Source: Pseudomonadota bacterium (lineage in GTDB: Bacteria; Pseudomonadota; Gammaproteobacteria; Xanthomonadales; Rhodanobacteraceae). From it: a stretch of 64,000 nt of DNA. Location of the stretch: the NCBI GenBank assembly GCA_029561145.1, contig JAKQJM010000060.1:1-64000 (forward strand), read 5' to 3'. Positions 27,447 to 37,509 of the stretch are shown in pieces. Numbering within the stretch: the first letter of the stretch is position 1; each line of letters begins with the position of its first letter. Below the pieces are notes generated by a model. The model worked only from the letters and a program-made list of their open reading frames with translations. It made no database searches and was not told the DNA's origin. A program made the translations under genes and the position numbers.

Positions 27447-27905
27447 GGAAATATCCCCGTGGTTACCCGAATGACGGGTGGAATGATTCGAGACATGCGC
27501 GCAATCGACTGGACTGGCGTGCATGGTTTCTCGGCGCGGTAGTGAAGTCTGTCGCCAGGACACTGCTCCAGGCGGTCAGGCGACCATACGTTGCGCATTC
27601 CGAGGAACCGCTGAATGAACGAAAGTAGCGTTGGCGAAAATTCAGCAACGGAAGCTCGCCCATCCCGCGATGCGGGGGACAGGCGGCGAAATCGCCGTTC
27701 AACGCGGAGCAATGCATGCGTGCGGGCCTCCCGCAGCAGGGACTTCAGGCCCGATGCTTGTCCCGCACCCGAAAATCGTCGCGGCGAAAGCCGCTCCTCT
27801 GCAGCGGGGCGAAGCGTTCTTGCGGGACTTATCCTCGGTCCTTGCGCCGATTGCGCGCTTTCGTGTCGCGCCTCCTCTCAGCGAGGGTTCGGGCAGCAAC
27901 CGGTG
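27447..27905. other. 459-base gap containing a REP-like palindrome
   Basis: No credible gene is present; the frames are Arg-rich and lack ribosome sites. At 27777-27799 the sequence GTCGCGGCGAAAGCCGCTCC matches the style of REP palindromes found in Pseudomonas and Xanthomonadales (inverted GCGGC/GCCGC with an AAA centre). Promoters of the PhnA-like gene must lie at the left end. Confidence 0.5.
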
Positions 27906-28211
27906 TCAGGCCAGCACGCGCAGGCGATCCCTCGGTGGAATTGCGCGCAGTTCGAGCAGGGCCAGGGTTTCGCGCGCCTTGTCCTGGATCTGGCGGGCCA
28001 GGGCGATGTCCCATTCGAGGTTGCCGATCTTCCGCAGTGCGCTGCAGGCCACGCAATCGTGGGTGCGCGTGCTCGTGCAGGCAGCAGGGTCGTTCAGCGC
28101 GTCGCGGCTCCACTTGCGCAAGGTGTCGGCGATATACGGCGTCCATCGCGCGGAGGCGATACGGACGAGGGCATCGTGTGCAGGACAGGCTGGGACGTCA
28201 TCGGTGGACAT
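27906..28211 (-). CDS. Small Cys/His-containing hypothetical protein
   Basis: The ATG at 28211 lies five bases after GGAG. The 101-residue product has Cys9 and His12 near the start and a later cluster (ACTSTRTHDCVACSALRK) that could coordinate a metal. The rest is helical and charged (LEWDIALARQIQDKARETL). I recognise no family. It does not share an operon with its neighbours: the sulfotransferase gene upstream ends 176 bases away. Confidence 0.55.
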   Translation of the reverse strand: MSTDDVPACPAHDALVRIASARWTPYIADTLRKWSRDALNDPAACTSTRTHDCVACSALRKIGNLEWDIALARQIQDKARETLALLELRAIPPRDRLRVLA

Positions 28212-28387
28212 GGGATCTCCGCGGGTTGGCTGTGTGTAGCCAAGCTTGCACGGGCCGCCACGGGATTCCGTTCGGCTGGTTCACGCAGGAAGTGCGGAAT
28301 GCAGCACACTTGTTGATCCGGTCCGTCAAGACGGTTCGCCCTGTCGCGATCCAACGGTGCTTTTGTGCTTTTGACCGAACCGGGTGA

Positions 28388-29986
28388 TCAATCCGTGCCG
28401 AGTGCACGCAACTCGGGCAAGTGGTCCGCATAGCGTTGCCAACGGCCGACCGATCGCGAATGGACTTCCTGGCGCGCCTGCCAGACGCTGGCGGTGGCGA
28501 TCGCCGTCGTCTCGCCTTGGCTCGGCGTTTGCGCTGCGGGCTCCAACCCGAGAAAGGCGCGCGCGGTGGCAATCGTGGTTTCGGGTTCGCTGACCAGGGC
28601 CTCGTAGTCGAGGTGCAGGATCGGCGCGGCCAATCGACTTTCCCAGTGTGCCATCAGCGCGGCTTCGCCTCGTGCGTACTCGCCGATGTCGGCGAAGTCG
28701 TAGCTCCAGGCCATGTCCTCGTGCGCGAAGTGCTGGCTCCACAGCGACAGCGCGGTATCGCGCAGGTCACGTCGGCAGTGGATGATCCGGGCCTGCGGCA
28801 GGATCGCGTCGATCACGTCGAGGTGACGGAAGTTGAGCGGATTCTTGTCGATGATGCAGCGCGCCGGCGCATCGTCCTGACGCAACTGGGTGAGCAGGAA
28901 ATTCCCGGCTGCGGCAAGCATCGCCTCTGATGGCCGAGGGCCCAACTGACGCGCGAGCGCGGCAATCCAGTTGAGCTCGCCGCGACTTCGAACCTGCGCG
29001 TCGCGCGCGAGCAGGCTTTCGATCAGGGTCGTGCCGGAGCGCGGCAGACCGACGATGAAAACCGGAATCGTCTCGCCGAAGGCCCGCGAACGAGGCAGCG
29101 CGGGTGCATGCCGACGCGCGTCGACGAAACGCTGCCAGGCAGCACGATCCCATGGATGCGTGCGATGCCAGCCGGCGTTTGCACGTTTCAGGACCTCGAC
29201 GGCTTCGGCGACATGACCGAGATCATCGAGCGCCTTGCCGAGACCGAAACCAATCGCCGACTGCGCATCGGCACCGAGGTCGGTTCGCGCTGCGGCAGCG
29301 CGGAGCAGGAGCAGATCGCGATCATCCCCGGCGACGAAACGATGCGTATGCGCGAGGCGCAGCCAGGCCGACGCCTGGTTCGCATCGATCGCGAGCGACG
29401 CGCGCAGGTGCTCTTGCGCTTCGTCGAAGCGGCCGAGGACGAGCGCAATCTCGCCGGCGCGGCGCAACAGGTTCGCATCGTGCGGATACGCTCCGAGCAT
29501 CGCGCCGGTCAATGAGCCGGCCTCGACGTAGCGCTCGCACTCGCAGAGGAACGCGAGCGTGCGGCTGGCGTTTTCGAGTGTGTCCGGCTCGTTCGCGGAC
29601 AAGGCCAGCATGACCTCGGCCAGTGCGCGCATGCGTCCCTGCTCGCGCAGCAGATGGGCCAGCGAGATGCTCGCGTCCGCATGTGCAGGATCCAGCGCAA
29701 TCGCCCGGCGCAAAGACGCTTCGGCATCGAGCGGACGCGCACTCATGCGCAACGCGTTGCCGAGCAGATAATGCAGCGACGCGGCCTGCGGCCAGCGCTG
29801 CACGGCCACGTCGAGCAAGACCGCTGCGGCCGAAGGATCGCTGCGCAACAGGACTTCCGCGGCCGCGCTCCAGTCGGATTCGGCGGCGCTGCCGTTCGCG
29901 AGGCGATCGATCAATGTGGCTGCGCCAGCGCCTTGCATCTGCTGACGCAAGCGATCGATGACGGTCGCAAACTGGAGTGCGTTCAA
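28388..29986 (-). CDS. TPR protein with C-terminal sulfotransferase domain
   Basis: The 532-residue protein has about 300 residues of TPR-like helical pairs (LHYLLGNALRMSARPLDAEA and later copies). A sulfotransferase domain follows. Its 5'-phosphosulfate loop VGLPRSGTTLIES (312-324) and the 3'-phosphate segment CRRDLRDTALSLW are intact, so it should bind PAPS. Proteins with this layout are common in proteobacteria and modify proteins or glycans; none of the substrates can be named here. There is no signal peptide. It reads away from glnA. Confidence 0.85.
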   Translation of the reverse strand: MNALQFATVIDRLRQQMQGAGAATLIDRLANGSAAESDWSAAAEVLLRSDPSAAAVLLDVAVQRWPQAASLHYLLGNALRMSARPLDAEASLRRAIALDPAHADASISLAHLLREQGRMRALAEVMLALSANEPDTLENASRTLAFLCECERYVEAGSLTGAMLGAYPHDANLLRRAGEIALVLGRFDEAQEHLRASLAIDANQASAWLRLAHTHRFVAGDDRDLLLLRAAAARTDLGADAQSAIGFGLGKALDDLGHVAEAVEVLKRANAGWHRTHPWDRAAWQRFVDARRHAPALPRSRAFGETIPVFIVGLPRSGTTLIESLLARDAQVRSRGELNWIAALARQLGPRPSEAMLAAAGNFLLTQLRQDDAPARCIIDKNPLNFRHLDVIDAILPQARIIHCRRDLRDTALSLWSQHFAHEDMAWSYDFADIGEYARGEAALMAHWESRLAAPILHLDYEALVSEPETTIATARAFLGLEPAAQTPSQGETTAIATASVWQARQEVHSRSVGRWQRYADHLPELRALGTD

Positions 29987-30148
29987 GCCATGAACCCGTC
30001 GACGCCGTTGCCGCGCATCAGCGCAGACCGCGGCCTGCGCTCGATCGCGATGCAGGCATCGGCTTTCACGGCATCGCTGCGGACAGCGGAGCGGACCATC
30101 GTCGCGCAGCGCAGGACAGGTCCACGCCTTGATCCGACCGCACGGGCA

Positions 30149-31558
30149 TCAGATCGAGTAATACATCTGGTATTCGAGCGGATGCGTCGCGGCACGAAAG
30201 CGGGTGACTTCCTGCATTTTCAGATCGATGTAGCTGTCGATGAAATCATCCGAAAACACGCCGCCGGCGGTCAGGAAGGCGCGATCCTTGTCCAGCGCCT
30301 CGAGCGCCTGGTCGAGCGAATGGCAGACGGTCGGAATGTTCTTCTCTTCCTCGGGCGGCAGGTCGTAGAGATCCTTGTCCGATGGTGCACCCGGATCGAT
30401 CTTGTTGAGTACGCCATCGAGACCGGCCATGAGCAACGCGGCAAACGTGAGATAGCCGCTGTTGACCGGATCGGGGAAGCGGATCTCGATGCGACGACCC
30501 TTGGCGCTGTTGACGAACGGAATGCGGCAACTCGCCGAGCGGTTGCGCGCCGAATAGGCGAGCATCACGGGTGCCTCGAAGCCTGGCACGAGGCGCTTGT
30601 AGCTGTTCGTCGCCGAATTGGTGAACGCATTCAACGCGCGCGCATGCTTGAAGATGCCGCCGATGTACCACAGCGCAGTCTGTGAAAGGCCGCCATAGAG
30701 ATCGCCGGCAAACAGGTTGTTGCCGCCCTTGGCCAGCGACTGGTGCACATGCATGCCCGAGCCGTTGTCGCCGACCAGCGGCTTCGGCATGAAGCTCGCG
30801 GTCTTGCCGTACTGGTGGGCGACATTGCGAATGACGTATTTCATCGTGATCAGCTCGTCGGCCTTGCGCACGAGCGTGTTGAAGCGGGTGCCGATCTCGC
30901 ACTGGCCCGCGGTCGCGACTTCGTGATGGTGCACCTCGACGACCTGGCCGACGCGTTCGAGGATCTTGCACATCTCGCCGCGCAGGTCCTGCAGCGAATC
31001 GACCGGCGGAACCGGGAAGTAGCCGCCCTTGATGCCGGGCCGATGACCGCTGTTGCCAGCCTCGAATTTCCGGCTCGACGACCACGCGGCTTCCTCCGAT
31101 TCGATCTCGAACGACACCTTGCCCATGTCGTTCTGCCAGCGCACGCCGTCGAAGATGAAGAATTCGGGTTCGGGACCGAAGAACGCGGTATCGGCGAGGC
31201 CGGTCGACTTGAGGAACGCTTCGGCACGCCTGGCCAGCGAGCGCGGATCGCGCGAATAGGCCTGCATCGTGTGCGGCTCGAGCACGTCGCAGATGATGAT
31301 CAGGGTCGGATCGGACATGAACGGATCAAGGATCGCCGTATCCGGATCCGGCATCAGCACCATGTCCGATTCGTTGATGCCTTTCCAGCCCGCGATCGAT
31401 GAGCCGTCGAACATCTTGCCGTCCTCGAAGAACGACTCGTCGACCGAATGCGCTGGAAAACTCACGTGATGCTGCTTGCCGAGCATGTCGGTGAAACGCA
31501 GGTCGACGAACTCGACCTCGTGGTCCTTGATCAGCTTGAGCACGTTGGCGACGGACAT
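30149..31558 (-). CDS. glnA: Type I glutamine synthetase
   Basis: The enzyme makes glutamine from glutamate, ammonia and ATP in the cytoplasm. The 469-residue length is the bacterial GSI norm. Visible signatures are the beta-grasp opening ([17 protein letters not shown]), the Glu-flap and metal residues ([28 protein letters not shown]), the ATP-binding block around [17 protein letters not shown] and the adenylylation site Tyr398 in DLYDLPPEE, marking the GlnE-regulated beta subtype. A clear ribosome site (AAGGA) precedes the start. It is divergent from uppP; no ntrBC genes follow. Confidence 0.97.
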   Translation of the reverse strand: MSVANVLKLIKDHEVEFVDLRFTDMLGKQHHVSFPAHSVDESFFEDGKMFDGSSIAGWKGINESDMVLMPDPDTAILDPFMSDPTLIIICDVLEPHTMQAYSRDPRSLARRAEAFLKSTGLADTAFFGPEPEFFIFDGVRWQNDMGKVSFEIESEEAAWSSSRKFEAGNSGHRPGIKGGYFPVPPVDSLQDLRGEMCKILERVGQVVEVHHHEVATAGQCEIGTRFNTLVRKADELITMKYVIRNVAHQYGKTASFMPKPLVGDNGSGMHVHQSLAKGGNNLFAGDLYGGLSQTALWYIGGIFKHARALNAFTNSATNSYKRLVPGFEAPVMLAYSARNRSASCRIPFVNSAKGRRIEIRFPDPVNSGYLTFAALLMAGLDGVLNKIDPGAPSDKDLYDLPPEEEKNIPTVCHSLDQALEALDKDRAFLTAGGVFSDDFIDSYIDLKMQEVTRFRAATHPLEYQMYYSI

Positions 31559-31686
31559 CGGAATTCCTTGTTGAACGGGATGCGGGCGAGGCGCAATTCT
31601 CGCATGATCGTGCCGGGCTCATGCAGCGCTGCGCCGATCACCGGATCTGGCCTATCCTTGCGCGCCCGTCCCCCGGAGTTGGCTGC

Positions 31687-32475
31687 GTGCCCGACCTGAT
31701 CAACGTCCTCCTGCTCGGCATCATCGAAGGCATCACCGAGTTCCTGCCGATATCCAGCACCGGCCATCTGCTGATCGCGCAACACTGGCTGGGCGCGCGT
31801 TCGGACACCTTCAACGTGGTGATCCAGGCAGGCGCGATACTCGCGGTCTGCCTGATCTACCGGAAACGCTTGTGGCAACTCGCGACAGGCTGGCGCGACG
31901 CGGCCAACCGCGACTACCTGCTCAAGCTGATCGCGGCTTTTTCGATCACGGCCGTGCTCGGCCTGGTCGTCGCCAGGCTCGGTTTCGAGCTGCCCGACCG
32001 GGTGACTCCGATCGCGATCGCCCTGATTGTCGGCGGCTTCTGGATATTCGCCGCCGAATCGATCAGCGCGCGTCGCCCCGAGAGCGAGCGGATCACCTGG
32101 ACCGTCGCCATCCTGGTCGGCCTCGCGCAGGTGGTCGCTGGAATCTTCCCGGGTACCTCGCGCTCGGCGGCGACGATCTTCATCGCGATGCTGGCAGGAA
32201 CCAACAATCGCGCGGCCGCCACCGAATTCGCATTCCTGGTCGGCATCCCGACCATGTTCGCGGCCAGCGGCTATGAAATCCTCAAGCAGGTGCGCGGTGG
32301 CGGAATGAACGAGGACTGGCTTTCAGTGGGCGCCGGATTCGCGGCCGCGACGATCACCGCCTTCATCGCCGTGAAGTGGCTGCTCGGCTACATCCGCACG
32401 CACGACTTCAACGCGTTCGCGATCTACCGGATCGCCCTCGGCGCGGGCCTGCTGCTGCTGATGCCAGGGAATTGA
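31687..32475 (+). CDS. uppP: Undecaprenyl-diphosphate phosphatase
   Basis: The start is GTG 31687, eight bases after CGGAG; it gives 262 residues, the usual length, while the longer frame adds a non-conserved leader. The enzyme recycles undecaprenyl diphosphate for peptidoglycan and O-antigen synthesis. The catalytic segment EGITEFLPISSTGH (14-27) and the second motif PGTSRSAAT are intact, with about eight membrane spans. It is also called BacA for its link to bacitracin resistance. Confidence 0.95.
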   Translation: MPDLINVLLLGIIEGITEFLPISSTGHLLIAQHWLGARSDTFNVVIQAGAILAVCLIYRKRLWQLATGWRDAANRDYLLKLIAAFSITAVLGLVVARLGFELPDRVTPIAIALIVGGFWIFAAESISARRPESERITWTVAILVGLAQVVAGIFPGTSRSAATIFIAMLAGTNNRAAATEFAFLVGIPTMFAASGYEILKQVRGGGMNEDWLSVGAGFAAATITAFIAVKWLLGYIRTHDFNAFAIYRIALGAGLLLLMPGN

Positions 32476-32479
32476 TGCG

Positions 32480-33112
32480 TCAACGCCGCAGCGCGGCGTT
32501 GAGGGAATAGGTGCCGATTATTTCCGCTTCGTCGAGCACGTGCCCGGCCATCGCCTTGCGCACGTCGGCGATATCAAAGCGGCCGTCAATGCCGAGCGTT
32601 GCAACGTCGAGGGCGACCACGCGGAAGTGATAGCGATGCAGGCGCTCGTCGTTCCACGGCGGGCACGGCCCGTCGTATCCGTAGTAGTCGCCGCCCATGT
32701 CCGCATCACCGGCAAACCAGCCCGTGTAGTCGTTGAGGCCCTGCTTCGAACCGGGCGGGCCGAAGGTCTCCTGCTTGCCGTGCGGCACGACGCCTTCCGA
32801 GCACGCCCCGGCTCCGAACTCGCGAAACTCGAGCGGGATGTCGATCATCACCCAGTGCACGAACTCGGTGCGCGGCAGATCGGCGCGGACGCTGCGCCCT
32901 TCCTTGTTGACGTCATCGCCGACGGTCGGCACGTCGACATCGATGCAGCTCAGCACGAACGAGCGGGTGCCTTCGGGCACATCGCTCCAGGTCAGATGCG
33001 GATTGCGGTTGTCGGACAACACGCAGGGTTCGCCGTCCGGACCGGGCTTGCCGAAGGCGAACTCGGCCGGAATCGGCTGCATGTCGTGGAAACTCTTGCT
33101 GCGGATATGCAT
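32480..33112 (-). CDS. PEBP/YbhB-type Raf-kinase-inhibitor-like protein
   Basis: The 210-residue protein matches the bacterial phosphatidylethanolamine-binding family: NPHLTWSDVPEGTRSFVL, the DVDVP pocket, FVHWVMIDIP, and GGDYYGYDGPCPPWNDERLHRYHF. It is longer than E. coli YbhB by an insertion around 70-125 (VNKEGRSVRADLP and the GKQETFGPPGSKQG loop), a subtype seen in Xanthomonadales. No signal peptide; presumed cytoplasmic ligand binder with unknown partner. It is convergent with uppP, with four bases between the stops. Confidence 0.88.
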   Translation of the reverse strand: MHIRSKSFHDMQPIPAEFAFGKPGPDGEPCVLSDNRNPHLTWSDVPEGTRSFVLSCIDVDVPTVGDDVNKEGRSVRADLPRTEFVHWVMIDIPLEFREFGAGACSEGVVPHGKQETFGPPGSKQGLNDYTGWFAGDADMGGDYYGYDGPCPPWNDERLHRYHFRVVALDVATLGIDGRFDIADVRKAMAGHVLDEAEIIGTYSLNAALRR

Positions 33113-33145
33113 GGCGTACTCCGGGGCGAACGGAACGGTGCGTGC

Positions 33146-35224
33146 TCAGACCGGCAACTTGGCGAACGCGTCGGCAAGCGCTCCGGCATAGGCCTGCCAA
33201 TGGCCTTCGGCGAACCGGGTCGGCAAGCCGGCCGGGCCGCGTTCGATCCGTGCCGTGGCCTCGCCTGGCCGCAGCGCGTCGACGCCGACGAAGCGAGCAA
33301 GTTCTGCACCCGCGCCGAGCGGATCGGCAAGCACCTTGTCGGCATTGACGACCAGGTGCGGCAATCCACCGTACACTGAAACGAAACGCAGGTGGCCGAA
33401 CGCGCGCGCGAGCCAGTCGACGCCCATGTCGAATTGGCCGAGTGCGGCATACGGCAACCAGCCGAAGCCGAGCCAGTTGAGCAGGGCGTCGCGCGCATCG
33501 GCATCGACCACGATGGTTCGTGCGCCCGGCATGATGCGGCGCGCGACCAGCAGCTGGTGCGCATCGAAACGTGGAATCCAGTCGATCAGCGGCTTGTCGA
33601 GATCCCAGCCGCGTTCACGCATCGAGGCCAGATAGGTCTCGCGATGCGCCTCGATTTCGCTGCCGGGAGTTTCCTCGACGCTCAGATCGACCGGGATTGA
33701 ATCGAAACAATCGTTGCGCACGCCGTGCGCACGCTCCCTCAGCACATTCAAGCCCGCCTGATCCGAAAGCAGGGCGGCGATCCGTTCGACGCCACTGCCC
33801 GGCGCGCCGACCAGCAGGATCGGGGCGTGCGTCCAGGCCTCAGCCTCGGGTTTCGCGATGGCCGACGCATAATCCGCAGGCAGCGCGTCCAGGCCCGGCA
33901 ACATCGAGGGCAGGCCATTCTGGGCTTCGCGGAAGAAGCGCACGGCTTCGCTCACCTCGCCAGCGCGATCGTGCAACTGACCGCGAAGGTTCATGCAGGT
34001 GCGCGCGAGATCCTTGTCGATCTTGCTCGGATTGATCGTATTCAACAGTGCGCGCGCGCCGGCATTGTCACCGGCGCGCATGCACGCCCGGGTGCGGATC
34101 ACGGTCAGGTCCGGGTCAGCCGGCGCCAACTTGAAGGCCGCTTTGGCAAGACTGTCGGCAAGCTCGAACTCGCCGTTGCGCTCGCGGATACGGGCGAGCT
34201 GGATGGTTGCCTCGGCATCCTGCGGATTGCGATCGAGCAGCCATTGCCAGTCGATCGCCGCTTCGGCAGATCGCGCCGTGCTTTCACGGATGCGCGCACG
34301 GGTTGCCCGCCAGCGGGGCTGGTCGGGGAAATCGATGATGCGCTGGTCGAGGGCACGCTGGACTTCGTCGCCGCGGCCGAGCTTGCCGAGCGACCAGATC
34401 ATCGCCTCGAAGCAGGGTTCGTGATCGGGCCGGATCGCCAACGCACGCTGATAGCCTTCCGCGGCGTCCTCGAAACGGCTCTGCAGGCGGGCGACATCGG
34501 CGAGGCCCAGCTCGGAGGCGAGCTCGAATCCGCGCACACCGGTCAGGGCGCGGAAATACGCTTCGGCCTCGGCGACCCGATTGTCCTGGATCAGCAACTG
34601 TCCCAGTGCGTTCTGTGCCTGTGGCAGGCCCGGTCGCAGACGCAAGGCATTGCGGAACGCCTGCTCGGCAAACGCCGCCATGCCGCGCGCGGCAAATCCG
34701 CGGCCGAGGGCGAAAGCGACGGCCGGATCGTTGGGCGCGAGATCGGCGGCGCGTGTCAGGTACTTCATCGCGCTTTCCGCATCGCCCTTGTTCAAGGCCA
34801 GCGTACCGAGACCGCTGAGCGCCTGGGCATCCTCGTCGACGCGCAGGGCGGTGCGGAAATACTGTTCGGCCAGGGTCTGGTCGCCGTCCATCATGACGAT
34901 GTGGCCCAGCGCGGTGTGCGCACCGGTCGCGTTCGGATCCAGCGCCAACACACGTTCGTAGGCATCGCGCGCGGCCTTGGGGTCGCCCGATTCGAAGTAC
35001 ACGGCGGCGAGCATCATCAGCAGTTTCGGCTGTTCAGGCGCGAGCTCGTGCGCCTGTCGAAGCAGTTGCGCGCTTTCGGCGAGATCGCCGCGCAGGCGGC
35101 GCACCGCGCCAAGCCCGCGGAGGGCTTCGCTGTCCAGTGCATTGGTGAGGAGGGCCTCGCGATAGGCTTTTTCAGCCTCTTCCAGGCGACCTTGACGATG
35201 GTGTTCGATGGCTTCTCTAAGCAT
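33146..35224 (-). CDS. Long TPR protein with degenerate sulfotransferase-like domain
   Basis: The start at 35224 (MLREAIEHHRQGRLEEAEKA) opens the first TPR; the frame extends 12 codons further without support. The 691 residues carry about twelve TPRs (for example PNATGAHTALGHIVMMDG, DDEAQALSGLG-type units). The last 220 residues resemble a sulfotransferase, but the nucleotide loop reads LLVGAPGSGVERIAALL in place of the usual PRSGTT, and no clear second phosphate-binding motif was found. Binding without catalysis is possible. It lies 33 bases before the PEBP gene on the same strand. Confidence 0.8.
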   Translation of the reverse strand: MLREAIEHHRQGRLEEAEKAYREALLTNALDSEALRGLGAVRRLRGDLAESAQLLRQAHELAPEQPKLLMMLAAVYFESGDPKAARDAYERVLALDPNATGAHTALGHIVMMDGDQTLAEQYFRTALRVDEDAQALSGLGTLALNKGDAESAMKYLTRAADLAPNDPAVAFALGRGFAARGMAAFAEQAFRNALRLRPGLPQAQNALGQLLIQDNRVAEAEAYFRALTGVRGFELASELGLADVARLQSRFEDAAEGYQRALAIRPDHEPCFEAMIWSLGKLGRGDEVQRALDQRIIDFPDQPRWRATRARIRESTARSAEAAIDWQWLLDRNPQDAEATIQLARIRERNGEFELADSLAKAAFKLAPADPDLTVIRTRACMRAGDNAGARALLNTINPSKIDKDLARTCMNLRGQLHDRAGEVSEAVRFFREAQNGLPSMLPGLDALPADYASAIAKPEAEAWTHAPILLVGAPGSGVERIAALLSDQAGLNVLRERAHGVRNDCFDSIPVDLSVEETPGSEIEAHRETYLASMRERGWDLDKPLIDWIPRFDAHQLLVARRIMPGARTIVVDADARDALLNWLGFGWLPYAALGQFDMGVDWLARAFGHLRFVSVYGGLPHLVVNADKVLADPLGAGAELARFVGVDALRPGEATARIERGPAGLPTRFAEGHWQAYAGALADAFAKLPV

Positions 35225-35334
35225 GTTCTTCTGGGTCTGATGGCACCGAAAGCGGTGCAAGGGAATCGCCCATTATGCCGCATGCCGGCGTGCTAGGCTT
35301 CCAAGCTTCATGTTGGCGGGAAATGCCGGAATCA

Positions 35335-36813
35335 ATGGGCGTCAATCAGGATCTCACTACCCTGCTGCGTGCGCGGACCCCGCTGCTGGTCATCGAATCG
35401 GCCGAAGAGGGTCGTGTGATCGAGAGTTTTCGACACGCCATCGCCCAATCCCTGCGTCCCCTGTTCACCTGGAGCATCACCGACGGGCTGCGCCGCATCG
35501 ACTTCGACGACGAGGGCGAGCAGGCTGTTCCCGATGCCACGCTGACCCTGACCTCGATCAAGCAGCGCACCGAAGCCGGCATTTTCCTGCTCCTCGATTT
35601 CCAGCCCTACCTGCGCTATCCGATGACCTTGCGCCTGCTGCGCGAGATCGTCCTGCGCCAGGCGGCGGCCGAACATACCCTGGTGCTGGTCGGCTCGCGT
35701 TTCGAGTTGCCTGACGATCTCTCCGCCCTGGCCACGCGCTTCGAGCTGGCCCTGCCCGACGCCCAGGCCATGGCGGCCCTCGTGCGCGAGGAGGCCTTCA
35801 ATTTTTCGCGCGAGAACAGCGGCCGGCGCGTCGAAGTCGATGCCGAAGCGGCGCGCACGATCGTGCGCAACCTGGTCGGCCTGACCTTGGCCGATGCGCG
35901 CCGCATCGTGCGCAAGCTGATCCATTCCGATGGCGCGATCAGTCCGGCCGACCTGCCCGATCTCGCCCAGGCCAAGTTCGAGCTGCTCGATCGCGACAAC
36001 CTGCTGCATTTCGAATACGAGACCGCGCGCTTCGCCGACGTGGCCGGATTGACCCGCCTCAAGCGCTGGATCCAGCAGCGCGTGCCGGCCTTCATCGGAC
36101 GCAAGACGACGGTCAAGCTCGATCCGCCGAAAGGCATCCTCTTGCTCGGCGTGCAGGGTTGCGGCAAGTCGCTCGCCGCCAAGGCCGTCGCAGGAGGTTT
36201 CGGCGTGCCCTTGCTGCGCCTCGACATCGGCACGCTGTACAACAAGTACCACGGTGAAACCGAACGCAATCTTCGTACGGCCCTGAAGAACGCCGAAATG
36301 CTCTCGCCCTGCGTGCTCTGGCTCGACGAGATCGAGAAGGCGCTTTCGACCGAAGGCAGCGACGATGGCGTTTCGCGTCGCGTGCTCGGCTATCTGCTGA
36401 CCTGGATGGCCGAACGCAAGGGCCAGGTGTTTCTGGTCGCCACGGCCAACGATGTTTCGGCGCTGCCGGCCGAACTGCTGCGCAAGGGCCGCTTCGACGA
36501 GATCTTCTTCGTCGACCTGCCGAGCGCCGAGGTGCGCGGCGAAGTCCTGCGCATCCATCTCGACAAGCGCGAGATCGCATCTGCCGATCTCGATCTGCCG
36601 ACCGTGGTCGAGGCCAGCAACGGTTTCTCCGGTGCCGAGATCGAACAGCTCGTCGTCGCTGCGCTCTATGCCGCCGCCGCGGAGGAAACGCCGCTCGCTA
36701 CGAAGCACCTGGTCGACGAAGCGCGCCAGACCCGCCCACTGTCGGTACTGATGGCGGATCGGGTCGAGGCGCTGCGCGAATGGGCCCGCGAACGCACCGT
36801 GCCGGCCGACTGA
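35335..36813 (+). CDS. AAA ATPase, Ycf46 type
   Basis: The start at 35335 (MGVNQDLTTLLRARTPLLVI) matches the family opening; an ATG at 35323 is also possible. The 492-residue protein has a non-catalytic N-terminal half with an ATPase-like fold and a C-terminal AAA domain: Walker A GVQGCGKS (272-279), Walker B VLWLDEIEK (Asp331, Glu332), sensor 1 in VATANDVS and an arginine finger in LRKGRFDEIF. Homologues in cyanobacteria (Ycf46) affect CO2 use and photosynthesis regulation; in proteobacteria the role is open. It is divergent from the TPR gene, with about 110 bases between starts. Confidence 0.88.
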   Translation: MGVNQDLTTLLRARTPLLVIESAEEGRVIESFRHAIAQSLRPLFTWSITDGLRRIDFDDEGEQAVPDATLTLTSIKQRTEAGIFLLLDFQPYLRYPMTLRLLREIVLRQAAAEHTLVLVGSRFELPDDLSALATRFELALPDAQAMAALVREEAFNFSRENSGRRVEVDAEAARTIVRNLVGLTLADARRIVRKLIHSDGAISPADLPDLAQAKFELLDRDNLLHFEYETARFADVAGLTRLKRWIQQRVPAFIGRKTTVKLDPPKGILLLGVQGCGKSLAAKAVAGGFGVPLLRLDIGTLYNKYHGETERNLRTALKNAEMLSPCVLWLDEIEKALSTEGSDDGVSRRVLGYLLTWMAERKGQVFLVATANDVSALPAELLRKGRFDEIFFVDLPSAEVRGEVLRIHLDKREIASADLDLPTVVEASNGFSGAEIEQLVVAALYAAAAEETPLATKHLVDEARQTRPLSVLMADRVEALREWARERTVPAD

Positions 36814-37081
36814 AACACCTCCCGCAGCGTTTACGCCGGCTCTTCATGATCCGCGCAACGATGAAACAGGATCGGCTCGGCGCATGAAGCGATATCAGGC
36901 ATTTGCCCCGCTCGGCGGCCGGCCAAAGGCGGCCATCAGTGGCAACTCCCGCACCGAGTCTCCCCGGGTTCGTCAGGCCAACATCGCCGGGAGTGGCGAA
37001 GAACGCGAAAAACCCCTAGATTTACAGGGCCGAACGGCCATCGCTTCATACGGAGCGGTGCACTGAATGAGACCCGATTCA

Positions 37082-37465
37082 ATGGCTACCAAAACCACTG
37101 CCAAGAAGAAAACCAAAGCAAGCGCTGCGCCGAAGGCAGCTCCCAGCGTGAAGCCGATCCAGGAGGCTTTCGGGAAATCGTCGCTGATCGCGCACCTGGC
37201 CGCACAGGCCAGCGTGGAAGCGAAGCACGTCAAAGCGGTGCTTGCCGCACTCGAAAACGCGGTACTTGGCGCCGTGCACAAGAAGGGAGTCGGCAACTTC
37301 ACGCTCCCGGGGCTGTTCAAGATCAACTCCGTCAAAGTTCCGGCCAAGCCCAAGCGCAAAGGCAAGAACCCGTTCACTGGCCTGGAGCAGGTCTTCGCGG
37401 CCAAGCCGGCCAGCGTGAAAGTGAAGGTGCGCCCGCTCAAGAAGCTCAAGGACGCCGCCCAGTAA
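37082..37465 (+). CDS. HU-like nucleoid DNA-binding protein with basic N-terminal tail
   Basis: From ATG 37082 the protein has 127 residues; an ATG at 37067 is alternative. Residues 1-28 form a Lys/Ala/Thr-rich tail (MATKTTAKKKTKASAAPKA) resembling eukaryotic H1-like tails. Residues 35-125 match the HU/IHF fold with the helix pair (SSLIAHLAAQASVEAKHVKA), GVGNFTLPGLFKI and a beta-arm region KNPFTGLEQVFAAKPAS. The usual Arg-Asn-Pro arm tip is replaced by Lys-Asn-Pro. Such tailed HU proteins compact DNA in several proteobacteria. A stem-loop follows the stop. Confidence 0.85.
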   Translation: MATKTTAKKKTKASAAPKAAPSVKPIQEAFGKSSLIAHLAAQASVEAKHVKAVLAALENAVLGAVHKKGVGNFTLPGLFKINSVKVPAKPKRKGKNPFTGLEQVFAAKPASVKVKVRPLKKLKDAAQ

Positions 37466-37471
37466 GTTGCC

Positions 37472-37509
37472 GAGGGTGTCTGCGTGGTGTTCTCCGCGCA
37501 GACACTCTC
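37472..37509 (+). terminator. Stem-loop after the HU-like gene
   Basis: A 13-pair stem with one wobble (37472-37484 with 37497-37509) has a 12-base loop. A short GTTTTC follows about ten bases later but no continuous T tract, so it is a weak or factor-assisted terminator. Confidence 0.6.

Noticed and set aside
31559-31686. Sigma-54-like promoter upstream of glnA
   Set aside because: On the minus strand GGCACGATCATGC is close to the consensus, but the spacing between the GG and GC elements is one base short, so I do not call it.
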